64,000 nt of DNA from Alteromonas sp. 1_MG-2023 (GTDB lineage Bacteria > Pseudomonadota > Gammaproteobacteria > Enterobacterales > Alteromonadaceae): positions 310,001-374,000 of the forward strand of contig NZ_JAUOQH010000002.1 in the NCBI RefSeq assembly GCF_030547075.1, read 5' to 3'. How positions within the stretch are numbered: the stretch's first letter is position 1; every line of letters begins with the position of its first letter. Position numbers and translations under genes: made by a program. Shown in pieces: positions 25,322 through 34,270 of the stretch. The notes below the pieces were generated by a model that saw only the letters and a list, made by a program, of their open reading frames with translations, was not told where the DNA came from and searched no databases.

Positions 25322-25812
25322 AAAAATAAATACTAAGGTAATAACACTAATAATTCAACGTTGACAAAGGCTGATTTTTTTTAAAAATCATTTGAGCTAA
25401 ATCTAAGAGGCTTTGTTTTAACCTAAACAGGGGGGTTAAAATGCGTACATATTGCTTTTTTATTAGCCTAATTCTTTTGATTTAGTTTTATTTATGTACA
25501 GTTTCGAAGGGTGGGTGTAGCAATCAGTTAGAACATTCGCTTTTTAGAATTGCTGATTAGATAGAACACGAACAATTTCTTCCACTAAGCACTAACCTAT
25601 GAGTAGATTATAAAACAACCAAATAAACTTGTGGAAATCAGCGTTTATTGCTTAATTAGATAGACAGAATTGTTTCCCTCGAATGACTTCAAAGTATAAT
25701 AGCGCCCTATAAAAGCGATATAATCCGTAGTATTGTTCGTAACAAAACCAAACTAGTGCATACTTTCGTAAGAAGCGGTAACACTGTGATGAATAAGGCG
25801 ATAATTACCTAA

Positions 25813-27186
25813 GTGCACAAGATTAAACTCACGCAAGATGAAAACCTGTCTTTAAGAGTCGATTATCAGCTGTTACCTAGCGATCATCAGCGTCTCGACC
25901 TGTTTTTTTCACTGCCTGATGAAATGGGTATTAGTTCGAAGACACTTACCGAAGAACAGTACTTTCACCACAGTATTCAAAACCACAGTGCCTATTATTC
26001 AGATCAGTTGCATGTTCCCTTGGTGCGTAGCCGCTTTATTAGTCAGAAAAAAGGCGAGCAAAGTGACTACCGACTAAATTTAAACTTGTACTCGTATCAA
26101 ATCCGTACTGCACTCGACACCGATGTAAAACAAACGCTAAAGATTAAAGATAGCAAATCGTTTTACCCGCAAGCCATTGTGCTAGCAGAGCAAACCTCAG
26201 ACCTATTGAAAAAGCTTAGGCGCTACACCCCTTCTGATGAAAAGTTACGGGCATATTTTGAGAATGCTGATAATTATTTAAGTTGGCAGGTAGAGCAGTC
26301 GTTTTTAAAGTTGCTCTCTTCTGCCCCGAAAAGTAGTGACTATTCCAGTGAACGCAAATTTCTTCTCGACTTTTGTAAACGCGAAAATCAGTACCGCGCA
26401 GATAACCAATATAACTCGCAGATTACGTTAGACGATCCAAACCGCATTACTAACAAAATGCGACTACTACAGCGTTTAATTGAATACGGCGTGGTATTTC
26501 AAAAGAAAACGAAAAGCCTAAATACCTATTTAAACCGGTTAGTTAAGGGTACGGTAACCGCGGTAATTATGGCTGCGGTGATGGTGTTGGTACTAAACGC
26601 TCGCACTAATTTTACCGAAGTGACTGTGGCCTTCGTGGGAATTCTTGGTGTTATTTACGGGCTTAGGGAAATATTTAAAGAAGACATTACTCGGGTAATT
26701 TGGCGGCGTATTCAAAAAGGCCTACCGAAGTGGAAGATTATTTATAGCCACAGTGTAAACAAAAGCAGAATTGCCACTCAAACCATTTGGCTTGAATACA
26801 TTCGCAATAGAGATTTGCCCAAGCAGGTTGATAGGTTGTATCAAACCCGAAGACAGCAAAACAAGCAAGCAGCCCAGTTGCTTCATTTTCGTAGCGACAT
26901 TCGCGTGAATGCGAAAAGCTTCTTGCCGGGTTACGATGAAATACAACAGCGTATCTACTTTAATCTAACTCCCTTTGTTCGTTTTCTTAAAAAAGGCGAA
27001 GGTAGGCTGTATTCGCTAGAAAATAACAAAATTACCAAACAAGCTGTTGAGCGTCGCTATCAAATAAACGTGGTACTAATGCATACCAACAAACAAAAGC
27101 AGCAGCAAGTTCAGCGATTTAAAATAACGTTAAACCGCTCTACTATTATCAACATAGAAGCCTTAGAAGTGCGAGAAGCTGACTAA
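25813..27186 (+). CDS. Conserved-looking membrane protein of unknown function, 457 aa
   Basis: No family is recognised. The protein begins at GTG 25813. The first ~240 residues are soluble, with a charged helical part (residues about 130-230, DLLKKLRRYTPSDEKLRAYFENADNYLSW). Two adjacent hydrophobic segments follow at about 248-285 (GTVTAVIMAAVMVLVLNA and VTVAFVGILGVIYGLREIF). The remaining ~170 residues are basic and soluble, ending with strands (YQINVVLMHTNKQKQQQVQRFKITLNRS). This is a two-helix membrane anchor between large N- and C-terminal cytoplasmic domains. Its stop codon overlaps that of the convergent sigma factor gene (shared CTAA, 27183-27186). Confidence 0.7.
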   Translation: MHKIKLTQDENLSLRVDYQLLPSDHQRLDLFFSLPDEMGISSKTLTEEQYFHHSIQNHSAYYSDQLHVPLVRSRFISQKKGEQSDYRLNLNLYSYQIRTALDTDVKQTLKIKDSKSFYPQAIVLAEQTSDLLKKLRRYTPSDEKLRAYFENADNYLSWQVEQSFLKLLSSAPKSSDYSSERKFLLDFCKRENQYRADNQYNSQITLDDPNRITNKMRLLQRLIEYGVVFQKKTKSLNTYLNRLVKGTVTAVIMAAVMVLVLNARTNFTEVTVAFVGILGVIYGLREIFKEDITRVIWRRIQKGLPKWKIIYSHSVNKSRIATQTIWLEYIRNRDLPKQVDRLYQTRRQQNKQAAQLLHFRSDIRVNAKSFLPGYDEIQQRIYFNLTPFVRFLKKGEGRLYSLENNKITKQAVERRYQINVVLMHTNKQKQQQVQRFKITLNRSTIINIEALEVREAD

Positions 27187-28385
27187 CCTAGTACTAATCG
27201 CCCACTATTAATTAGCCCTGCGATTAAACCTATAAAACCAAGAATAAGACCACCGTAAAGCCCGAGAACGTTAGTAACATTCACTGAGTTTTCATCTTGA
27301 ACGTCTGTACTCTTATTCTGGTTGAACTTACCATGCTGTTCGCGCTTTTCATGCAATTCACACTCTATATCAGAAGGTGCCGTACTTAGTTTCTGTGATG
27401 GCGAGTAAATAATTTGATGAGCGCGCTTTGTTAAAATAGCGATACCTGCACCAAACCCGCAGTAGGTTAATAGCGGTGCTATAAACCCAGTAGAAAATTC
27501 ATAAGAGGCTGCGAATAAAACACCCCAAACAAAAATCCACACTAGGGTGTAATTACGCACTCGCTTAAGCTTTTTCTTGTTAGACTCATGCCTCATGTGG
27601 CGTTCAGCCAATTTATGTGAAGCAATTACCGCCACCATGGCAACAAGCGCACCTAACATAGCGCCACTTAATACCCACACCACTTTACTCCAAATACTGT
27701 TAAGTACGCCGCCTTTAGATGCACTTCCTGTAGCCCCTGCAGTTACCGCCGCTGCGGCGGGTTTAGGGCCAGCTAGCAATGATAATGTCATTGAAGTAAA
27801 TGTAACCGCTGGCGTTGTAGCAATAATAACGCGGCTGAATTTATCCAGTGTTAAGGTTTTAAGCATGGCGCGTGCCCGGGAAAGCTTTTGTCTTACTGCA
27901 GCATCAGAAATGTCGAGTAATTGCGCCACATGTTTTGTAGAGCATTGCTCTCGATAATATAACAACACCACTTCTCTGCTATCTGATGGCAGTTCATCAA
28001 TAAGGGCTGCAACTATTTTCTTCGTTTGCTCATCTGACACGCTAGCTTCCAGCGTATCGCCACTTTTGCAGAAACTTTCCAGAATACTTTCGCCCTCATC
28101 ACCTTTTATCGATTGTGAAACTTTGTTGTCTCGCAGGTAATTAATGGCCATGTAACGGGCCACTTGGCGTACCCAAGGCATAAAACTTTTAGGGTTGGTT
28201 AAGGTAGCTAGGTTTTGCCAACAATTAATAAATACTTTTTGCGCTACGTCTTCGCTAGCATCTATATCTTTTACAATGCCTAGAGCAATTGCAGTGACCG
28301 TATTTTTGCTGGCATTTATTAAGCGTTCGAAAGCTTTAAGATCACCACTTTGTGCGGCAATGACATCTGAAGAATACACGTCCAT
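27183..28385 (-). CDS. ECF-type sigma factor fused to a membrane domain
   Basis: Residues about 8-80 are sigma region 2 (DLKAFERLINASKNTVTAIALGIVKDIDASEDVAQKVFINCWQNL...PWVRQVARYMAINYLRD) and about 125-180 are region 4 (IDELPSDSREVVLLYYREQCSTKHVAQLLDISDAAVRQKLSRARAML). ECF sigma factors normally end there. This one continues for ~210 residues with about five hydrophobic segments: VIIATTPAVTFTSMTLSLLAG, VVWVLSGAMLGALVAMVAVIAS, YTLVWIFVWGVLFAASYEF, FIAPLLTYCGFGAGIAIL and a C-terminal LYGGLILGFIGLIAGLI. The sigma part would thus be tethered to the inner membrane. It starts 4 bases after a secreted hydrolase gene and is surely cotranscribed with it; no separate anti-sigma gene is present. Confidence 0.88.
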   Translation of the reverse strand: MDVYSSDVIAAQSGDLKAFERLINASKNTVTAIALGIVKDIDASEDVAQKVFINCWQNLATLTNPKSFMPWVRQVARYMAINYLRDNKVSQSIKGDEGESILESFCKSGDTLEASVSDEQTKKIVAALIDELPSDSREVVLLYYREQCSTKHVAQLLDISDAAVRQKLSRARAMLKTLTLDKFSRVIIATTPAVTFTSMTLSLLAGPKPAAAAVTAGATGSASKGGVLNSIWSKVVWVLSGAMLGALVAMVAVIASHKLAERHMRHESNKKKLKRVRNYTLVWIFVWGVLFAASYEFSTGFIAPLLTYCGFGAGIAILTKRAHQIIYSPSQKLSTAPSDIECELHEKREQHGKFNQNKSTDVQDENSVNVTNVLGLYGGLILGFIGLIAGLINSGRLVLG

Positions 28386-28389
28386 GCGC

Positions 28390-29358
28390 TTACTCCTTTC
28401 CTAAAAACTGTGTTGTCTGTTGCAATAACCAAGGCAAATTGTCGAACATAATAAAATGACGAGATTGGGTATTCATTATTACACTTGCTTGGCTTGCTTC
28501 AGCAAATTGTTCTGCGTATAAGCGCTCTACCATCTCTTTATTATCGTCGCTATTGAAGCCTCCACTAGCGCCAAGAAACAGTATAGGCGTATTACTAGTA
28601 GTTATAGCCGAGCGCAAATCTGATGTCATTAGGTCAGCCATTATTTGCCCCACTGTTTCGGGGTGCGAACCTGATGCCATAGACAGCACTTTCGTTTGAT
28701 TTAATTCACTGGTTGCCTGAATGTTAACGCCTTTGCGAGTGTAGGCAGTTAATTCGGCACTATCCATATTGGCGTATTGCGATTTCAACTTGTTCGCATA
28801 AGGCTGTGCCTGCGCTGCAGTTACCTGATTGCTTCGGGTAAAAATAGGCGTAATAAACGGTAAGCCATCTACTGATACCACCTTACTTACTCTATCTGGC
28901 AGCGCAAGGGCCAATTGATAAGCTATGTGACCGCCCATACTATGGCCAATAACTATTACATTATTCAGGTTGTTATCTTCAATATAAGATACTAGCGCAG
29001 CAGTAATTTTGGATAATCGGTTATTTGGATAGACTTTGTTGTTTGCAAACCCTGCTACTTGAGCAAAGTGGCTTCGATATCCATCTTTATAATAATTACC
29101 AAGCCCTTGGGATAAATCTGACCAAACTGAAGCGTTAGACATTAAACCTGGTATAAATAACACGTTTAGTTCTTTAGCTTTAGTTGCGTGGTCGGTAATA
29201 ACGATGTTATTGGCGATACCAGATGCTGAGGGCGTAGTTTGTTCGTAAACAGTAACAGGTTGAATGGCTACCGCTTGCTCATCTTCTGCATTTATTTTAA
29301 GTGAATTAACTGCCAACAAGGCAGCACAAATTAGCGTGGTTACATTTAAGGTTTTCAT
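28390..29358 (-). CDS. Secreted alpha/beta hydrolase
   Basis: A 322-residue alpha/beta-hydrolase-fold enzyme with signal peptide (MKTLNVTTLICAALLAVNSLKINAEDE). The nucleophile elbow is VIGHSMGGHIAY with Ser140; the oxyanion region FIPGLMSNASVWSDL precedes it, and the probable catalytic Asp and His are in FLGASGGFNSDDN and SRHFIMFDNLPWLL near the C-terminus. Likely periplasmic esterase or lipase, substrate unknown. It is the first gene of a two-gene operon with the membrane-tethered sigma factor (4-base gap), which suggests that the hydrolase or its product is linked to signal sensing. A possible ECF-type promoter lies just upstream. Confidence 0.87.
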   Translation of the reverse strand: MKTLNVTTLICAALLAVNSLKINAEDEQAVAIQPVTVYEQTTPSASGIANNIVITDHATKAKELNVLFIPGLMSNASVWSDLSQGLGNYYKDGYRSHFAQVAGFANNKVYPNNRLSKITAALVSYIEDNNLNNVIVIGHSMGGHIAYQLALALPDRVSKVVSVDGLPFITPIFTRSNQVTAAQAQPYANKLKSQYANMDSAELTAYTRKGVNIQATSELNQTKVLSMASGSHPETVGQIMADLMTSDLRSAITTSNTPILFLGASGGFNSDDNKEMVERLYAEQFAEASQASVIMNTQSRHFIMFDNLPWLLQQTTQFLGKE

Positions 29359-29382
29359 GGTTTAACTCCTCTTTTATGTATA

Positions 29383-29409
29383 GTCACGCCGAGTGGCAAA
29401 AGTGTGACA
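29383..29409 (-). promoter_or_regulatory. Possible ECF-sigma promoter of the hydrolase-sigma operon
   Basis: Read on the minus strand, TGTCACA (29403-29409) is followed after 14 bases by CGTGAC (29383-29388), 25 bases before the hydrolase ATG. TGTCACA-type -35 elements are known for some ECF groups such as ECF41. The spacing is shorter than the usual 16, so this is tentative. The GTCAC/GTGAC inversion could also be an operator. Confidence 0.4.
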
Positions 29410-29472
29410 ACATTTTTAGAGAAGAAATATTAACGGGCTATTTTGAGTCGCTGATGCAATGCATTGCTGGCA

Positions 29473-29745
29473 TTAATTACTCTTATTAATGATAAGTGCC
29501 ACTAAAAAAATAGCGCAGCTTATTAAGGTAAACCACCAAACCAATGATATCGATAAAGGCAGTGGCGCATAAACTGCCGCTATTAACGAACCGCCCGTTA
29601 ATAGCCATCCACTTACACGTGTTGCAGTGTGAACAAATGCCCTTCGCTTGCGATTGAATATGCTTGCCACTTGCTTGAAATGTTTATCGCTTGCTAGCGC
29701 AAGTAACGCAATGCCCAATATTACTAATATAAATACTGTCACCAT
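29473..29745 (-). CDS. DUF3325-type small membrane protein
   Basis: A 90-residue inner-membrane protein with three hydrophobic segments: MVTVFILVILGIALLALAS, VSGWLLTGGSLIAAVYA and ISLVWWFTLISCAIFLVALII. The HFKQV-x(10)-RR turn and pattern fit the DUF3325 family found at the end of siderophore receptor operons. The ATG at 29745 overlaps the stop of the PepSY gene by one base (TAATG); a longer frame to 29910 runs inside that gene and is rejected. Function unknown, presumed accessory to iron uptake or siderophore reduction. Confidence 0.75.
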   Translation of the reverse strand: MVTVFILVILGIALLALASDKHFKQVASIFNRKRRAFVHTATRVSGWLLTGGSLIAAVYAPLPLSISLVWWFTLISCAIFLVALIINKSN

Positions 29746-31379
29746 TATCGTTTTCTCGCTTTTATGTTCGGTACGTCTGCAGACTTGGTGTGTGGAACAT
29801 ATCCGTTTGACGTGCGTACTAAGCGAACCTTTAACCCGCGAGCTAGTGCCATAAAGCCCACACCACATAATGCGAATACAACAATAAAGCTTAGATAAGT
29901 GATATCCCAAGTAGCAACGGCATCGAGGGCACGTTCAACAGGTATACTAACCGAGACTACGGCTAACGCTATATAACTTAAGGCGGCAACACATGTTTGC
30001 TCATACCAAGCATTGTGACTTGGCCGAATAATGGCATGCCCTACACTACATATCCATGCAATGAAAAAAGCATTCACTTCCATACTTGCACGGTTAATCA
30101 TGTCTGCAGGTAATAGTCTATTCGCCAAAAAGAAAACTGATGTGGCAATAGCAATCCCCATTATTGCAGCAATATTACCCTTTTCCATAATACGTAAAGA
30201 TAAGGAAGAGTCATCTCGAAGAGAGTTAGCAGTTAAATAGGCAGTTCTACGCTTGTTAACCCAAATTATTAGCCCTGTTGCAATTAGCGCGCTACCCAGT
30301 GCACCTAAACCAAACAGCAACCACCGCAAACCAATGGTGGCAAAGTTAGCTTGATGTAACCCATACATTATTCGCCTGAAGGTGGCTGGTGCACTTTCAT
30401 CGGCGTAGCCTTCTAATGGCGCTGCGGTGTAGCTTTCATACACCAACCGCTCGCTACGATTCGATACCGAAAGGCTTTTGGTACGCTCTACAATAAATCG
30501 GCTATTTTCCTTAAATGGCGCTTCAACTGTAATGCGCTTAATCGCGTTGGGCTCTTTCCAATGCTTTTTTAAATTAGTGAGGATAGCGGGATAAGCGACG
30601 CTTTTACTTTCTCCGTCTGTATTTAGCGCCTCCACGCTACTACTGAGCGTGGGCAAGGATGGAATAATAACTTTGTTAACGCCTCGCTCGCCCTTCTCAA
30701 AATGCATATTTGCTGAAAATGGCATGTACATAATGGCGTAAATCATAATAGCGCTAATACAAATCATTAGGCAGAAAGGCAGCGTTACAATGCCTATTAA
30801 TGCATGAAAATCAGTTGTCCACTTTGTTAGCTTACCCTTTCTTAAAGTGAAGAAGTCTTTGAAAAAACGTCTGTGGGTATATATTCCGGTGAAAAGCGCA
30901 AGCAGCATCGCCATGGCAGCGACCCCAGCAATATAGCGCCCGCCGTATCCTCTTAGTTGTAAGGTGTAATGGAATGTTCTGAAAAATATCCCGCCTTTGG
31001 TATCTGTGGCTGTCTCTATTGGTATTGCATCTTTATTAAAACTTACTAAATGGCGCGTTTTGCCTTCACTCCACTGAACATACCAATGATGATCACGTGG
31101 CGTAGGTAAGTAAATTCGCCATGAATTGGTATTTGTTGCGTGCGCTTCTAAGTAGTCTATCGATTTCTCTAATTGGTAGCGCTGTCCCTGTGCATACACT
31201 TGGTTTTGTTGCTGCGAATCTCCCGCGATAACTTGTCGCTCTGGCATCATCCAATAACTAATTTCAGGGGTAAAATAGCTAAGGGTTCCCGTAACGAAAA
31301 TAACGAACAGCAACCACCCGGTTATTATGCCAAGGTAAGTGTGAAGCCAAATCATTGATTTTCTAAATGTCGTTTTCAC
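29745..31379 (-). CDS. PepSY-associated transmembrane protein (siderophore/iron operon)
   Basis: A 544-residue inner-membrane protein of the PepSY_TM (PiuB/FpvG-like) family. The N-terminal helix MIWLHTYLGIITGWLLFVIFVTGTLSYF with its conserved His, the periplasmic stretch, and the later LTKWTTDFHALIGIVTLPFCLMICISAIMIY helix are typical. In Pseudomonas, FpvG of this family helps reduce iron for release from ferri-siderophores. Further helices follow to the C-terminus. The start overlaps the DUF3649 gene by four bases and the stop overlaps DUF3325 by one, so translation is coupled throughout the operon. Confidence 0.87.
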   Translation of the reverse strand: MKTTFRKSMIWLHTYLGIITGWLLFVIFVTGTLSYFTPEISYWMMPERQVIAGDSQQQNQVYAQGQRYQLEKSIDYLEAHATNTNSWRIYLPTPRDHHWYVQWSEGKTRHLVSFNKDAIPIETATDTKGGIFFRTFHYTLQLRGYGGRYIAGVAAMAMLLALFTGIYTHRRFFKDFFTLRKGKLTKWTTDFHALIGIVTLPFCLMICISAIMIYAIMYMPFSANMHFEKGERGVNKVIIPSLPTLSSSVEALNTDGESKSVAYPAILTNLKKHWKEPNAIKRITVEAPFKENSRFIVERTKSLSVSNRSERLVYESYTAAPLEGYADESAPATFRRIMYGLHQANFATIGLRWLLFGLGALGSALIATGLIIWVNKRRTAYLTANSLRDDSSLSLRIMEKGNIAAIMGIAIATSVFFLANRLLPADMINRASMEVNAFFIAWICSVGHAIIRPSHNAWYEQTCVAALSYIALAVVSVSIPVERALDAVATWDITYLSFIVVFALCGVGFMALARGLKVRLVRTSNGYVPHTKSADVPNIKARKR

Positions 31380-31657
31380 AATACGTCTACCAAGGGTAAA
31401 AATAGCACTGCCACTGCAATCAATAAGATTGAGCTAATCAACCATTTTGCAATGTTGGAAACCGTGAAGCTGGCAATGAAAAAAGCGAAAAATACTATGT
31501 AACTCAGCATGCTAGCGGATAACACTGCTACGCCTTCGCTTATATACGTTAATTTTACCAACCCGTAGGTTAAGTAAATTGATGAGAGTGCGGATAGCAC
31601 ATAGCCGCCAATAATGGCGGCTATGCTACGCAGTGTAATAGCTACGTTTTTATTCAA
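31376..31657 (-). CDS. DUF3649-type small membrane protein
   Basis: A 93-residue protein with three hydrophobic segments (SIAAIIGGYVLSALSSIYLTYGL, VAVLSASMLSYIVFFAFFIASF, AKWLISSILLIAVAVLFLPLV). The first helix with its R-x(2)-AAI-x-GGY start fits DUF3649 proteins, which accompany PepSY and DUF3325 proteins in siderophore uptake operons. It lies 38 bases after the receptor gene and overlaps the PepSY gene by ATGA. Biochemical role unknown. Confidence 0.77.
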   Translation of the reverse strand: MNKNVAITLRSIAAIIGGYVLSALSSIYLTYGLVKLTYISEGVAVLSASMLSYIVFFAFFIASFTVSNIAKWLISSILLIAVAVLFLPLVDVL

Positions 31658-31695
31658 ACTTGGTTATTACCTGTTATTACTTAGTATTCCTTGGA

Positions 31696-34155
31696 TTAAA
31701 AACGATAAGCTACGGTTAGCTTAGCGTTTCGCTCTTCTCCTGGAAGACCACCAAGGTACATTGCACTACTATAATAGTCGGTATTATCAAGGTTTTTGAT
31801 GTTAAGCTGAATGTCCCAATCATTTGATACGTAGCTAATGGCAGCATCCCACACTGTGTATGAATCCACGAAGGCGTAGTCGATACCGAATGCTGATGCA
31901 GAAATAGTACGTTCATCTTCATAAGACACACCTACACTGAATTTCACTGGCGCTGGCAAAGCACTGAATACATGACTATAGGTTAACCATGCACTCGCCG
32001 TTTTTTCCGCAATACCTTTAGTTTGCTCTTCGTCTGTGCTGCTTGCAAAATCACCAGGTTCGGTAACAGGTTCTTGGTACGTTGCGTTGGTATTTAATGC
32101 CCATTGCTCATTAATATCGAAGTTAATATCAACTTCAACACCCGTAGTACGTTCTTGTTCATCGTAATAAAACTCTGGAACATCAATATTATATGCCGGA
32201 TCGTCAATGTTATCTTCGTACAATGGGTTGGTGTACTGCAGGTTAGTTCTAGCGGTATCAAAGACAACAATTGAACCAAGTAACTGTTCAGACAAAGCGG
32301 TAAAACGTAGCCCTAAATCCCATGAAATTGATTCTGAATCAGGGCGGTTATTTTCTTCACTCAATGAACCTAAGACACTGTATGCAGTTCTGCCTTTAGA
32401 GTGGTTAATAAATGTAGAAATATTAGGTGTTACTTTGTAAGTAAGGCCTAAGTTATAGGTAAAACCATCATCATCAGCATCGTACTCTGGATTACCATCG
32501 CTGAATTGGTTTAAGTAAGTTTGTTTAACGGCGCCATAAGCACCGCCGAAACGCCCAGTAAAGTACTCATTGAAATAAAGCACTTCTTGGAAACTTACGC
32601 CCCAGCTTGATACATCCTTTTCATATTTACTACGTAATGAAGGGTTGTAGTCATCAAACGAGCCTGTAGGCCAGTTAGGATTACGAATATCTAAAATGTA
32701 CGGCACTGCATCGCTTCGAGTATCATCGGCATCCCAGATAGACCACTGTGCATAAGACATTTCGTGATCTTCATAGTTCGCACTAAATAAGTGCTCACCT
32801 TCTACACCGCCAGCCGACCACGTATTGGTCACATCAATAAAGTACTGCCACACTTTTTCATCGGCTACAACATTACGATATTCTTGTCTGCGCGCAGCAT
32901 AAGGATACAGCACATCATCAATGACCAATGGCGCACGAGGCTCTAAGTTTATGATGTCGGTACGATCTGTATACACATAGTTATAAGCACTGGTTTGACG
33001 AATGTAATCAGTTTCATACGTGCGATATTGTAATTGTTGGGTAAGCGTCCAACTATCGCTCAAGTTAATATCTTGGCGAAGTTTTACTCGAAACTCTTTA
33101 CCTTGGTTTGGCTCTGAAATTGGTGAAATTAGGCTGGTATCACCTAAGTCGTATGGTTGTACACCATCGGTAGAGGTTAGCGAGGCCGCTAGTTCAGCTA
33201 TTTGATCATCAGTTAGCTGCAGGCCACCACTATCCGCATCGCCATTCACTAGATCTGCTGCGGTAATGCTTCCAGCTTCGGCGTCTAATAAGGTTAAATC
33301 GAGCAGGCGAACCGGATGACCGATAGAATCAATCTGAATAGCATCGTCAATATATGCTGCGGAGATTAAAAACTTGTTGTCTGGAGAGTAGTCATATCGT
33401 AACGACGTATATAACTCGCTACGTTCATCGCTAAGACCACGATAACCGTCTGATTGTTCGTGATTAGCTACCACACGATAGGCCAAAGAGTCATTAATAG
33501 CGTTTGTTGCATCAAACATTAACGAGTAACTATCCCAGCTACCTACCGCTGCCTGTATTTCGTACCGCTCTTCAAATTGCGGCTTCTTCTCAATAAGGTT
33601 AATAATACCGCCAGCTTCACCCATACCGTAAAGGCCTGTTGCAGGGCCCTTTAGTACTTCAATGCTCTCAACGTTAGTCATTGAACGTGTGGGGTTGTAG
33701 CTATTGCCAAAATCAGCACCTGCATAGATTCCATCGTAGGTATAGTTAACCCCTAAGCCACGTATCGCAAGGTTATCACCCACCCCGTAGTTATTACCAT
33801 CTTGCGTTAAGCCACTAATATTGCGAATACTTTCTTGTAGAGTGTCAACACCCTGTTCTTTTAACAAAGTTCCATCTACCAACACGACTGCCGCTGGAGT
33901 TTCCATCAAACTCATGTTTGATTTTGTTGCAGTGCCTGATTCTAGAATTAATCGATTATGGCGACCGTACACGGTAATAACATCTAGATTTTCATCAACC
34001 ATTTTTTGCTCTTGAACAACGGCATTTTCGCTGTTTTCTAGCGAGCCCTTTTCCGTTGATTCTGTAGTTTGTGCTGATATAGCCGTGGTGTAAAAAATAG
34101 AGAATAGCGCAGTTGCCGCGCTAACTTTAGTCGTGTGTGTAAAGTTTATGTGCAT
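31696..34155 (-). CDS. TonB-dependent siderophore receptor
   Basis: An 819-residue outer-membrane receptor. Signal peptide: about 28 residues ending ISAQ. TonB box: LDVITVYGRH. The plug (TPAAVVLVDGTLLKEQGVDTLQESIRNISGLTQDGNNYGVGDNLAIRGLG, SIEVLKGPATGLYGMGEAGGIINLIEKKPQ) is the siderophore-receptor type (FhuA/FoxA/FecA-like), and the barrel ends with NLDNTDYYSSAMYLGGLPGEERNAKLTVAYRF, the characteristic siderophore receptor C-terminus. The siderophore cannot be named. A good Fur box precedes it. It leads a four-gene operon with DUF3649, PepSY and DUF3325 proteins. Confidence 0.95.
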   Translation of the reverse strand: MHINFTHTTKVSAATALFSIFYTTAISAQTTESTEKGSLENSENAVVQEQKMVDENLDVITVYGRHNRLILESGTATKSNMSLMETPAAVVLVDGTLLKEQGVDTLQESIRNISGLTQDGNNYGVGDNLAIRGLGVNYTYDGIYAGADFGNSYNPTRSMTNVESIEVLKGPATGLYGMGEAGGIINLIEKKPQFEERYEIQAAVGSWDSYSLMFDATNAINDSLAYRVVANHEQSDGYRGLSDERSELYTSLRYDYSPDNKFLISAAYIDDAIQIDSIGHPVRLLDLTLLDAEAGSITAADLVNGDADSGGLQLTDDQIAELAASLTSTDGVQPYDLGDTSLISPISEPNQGKEFRVKLRQDINLSDSWTLTQQLQYRTYETDYIRQTSAYNYVYTDRTDIINLEPRAPLVIDDVLYPYAARRQEYRNVVADEKVWQYFIDVTNTWSAGGVEGEHLFSANYEDHEMSYAQWSIWDADDTRSDAVPYILDIRNPNWPTGSFDDYNPSLRSKYEKDVSSWGVSFQEVLYFNEYFTGRFGGAYGAVKQTYLNQFSDGNPEYDADDDGFTYNLGLTYKVTPNISTFINHSKGRTAYSVLGSLSEENNRPDSESISWDLGLRFTALSEQLLGSIVVFDTARTNLQYTNPLYEDNIDDPAYNIDVPEFYYDEQERTTGVEVDINFDINEQWALNTNATYQEPVTEPGDFASSTDEEQTKGIAEKTASAWLTYSHVFSALPAPVKFSVGVSYEDERTISASAFGIDYAFVDSYTVWDAAISYVSNDWDIQLNIKNLDNTDYYSSAMYLGGLPGEERNAKLTVAYRF

Positions 34156-34182
34156 TATGTATCCATGTTGTTAATCGCAAAT

Positions 34183-34201
34183 GATAATCACTTTCATTAT
34201 C
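34183..34201 (-). promoter_or_regulatory. Fur box
   Basis: On the minus strand the 19 bases GATAATGAAAGTGATTATC match the Fur consensus GATAATGATAATCATTATC at 16 of 19 positions. It lies 28 bases upstream of the receptor start codon, where repression by Fe-Fur would block transcription. This marks the siderophore receptor operon as iron-regulated. Confidence 0.88.
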
Positions 34202-34270
34202 AGGCGCGCATGGTAAATAAACACAGCTTTAAGTTCAACTTAATTTACACAACAGTTTATAGTTGAGGTT

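Larger units (their letters stand above)
25015..25812. other. Long regulatory intergenic region between betB and a divergent membrane protein gene
   Basis: Almost 800 bases without a protein-like frame, AT-rich. It holds, from left to right, a stem in the betB leader (25032-25064), three 15-base direct repeats (25187-25231), a BetI-like box (25308-25321), a T/A palindrome (25372-25390), and an inverted repeat TTTTAACC/GGTTAAAA (25416-25441). TATAAT at 25695-25700, with TTGTTT at 25670-25675, may drive the plus-strand gene at 25813. Confidence 0.55.

Noticed and set aside
25361..25390. TTGACA as a plus-strand promoter
   Set aside because: No acceptable -10 element lies 16-18 bases downstream.
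29746..29910. N-terminal extension of the DUF3325 gene
   Set aside because: It runs inside the PepSY gene and lacks membrane-protein character; ATG 29745 overlaps the upstream stop and gives the family start.
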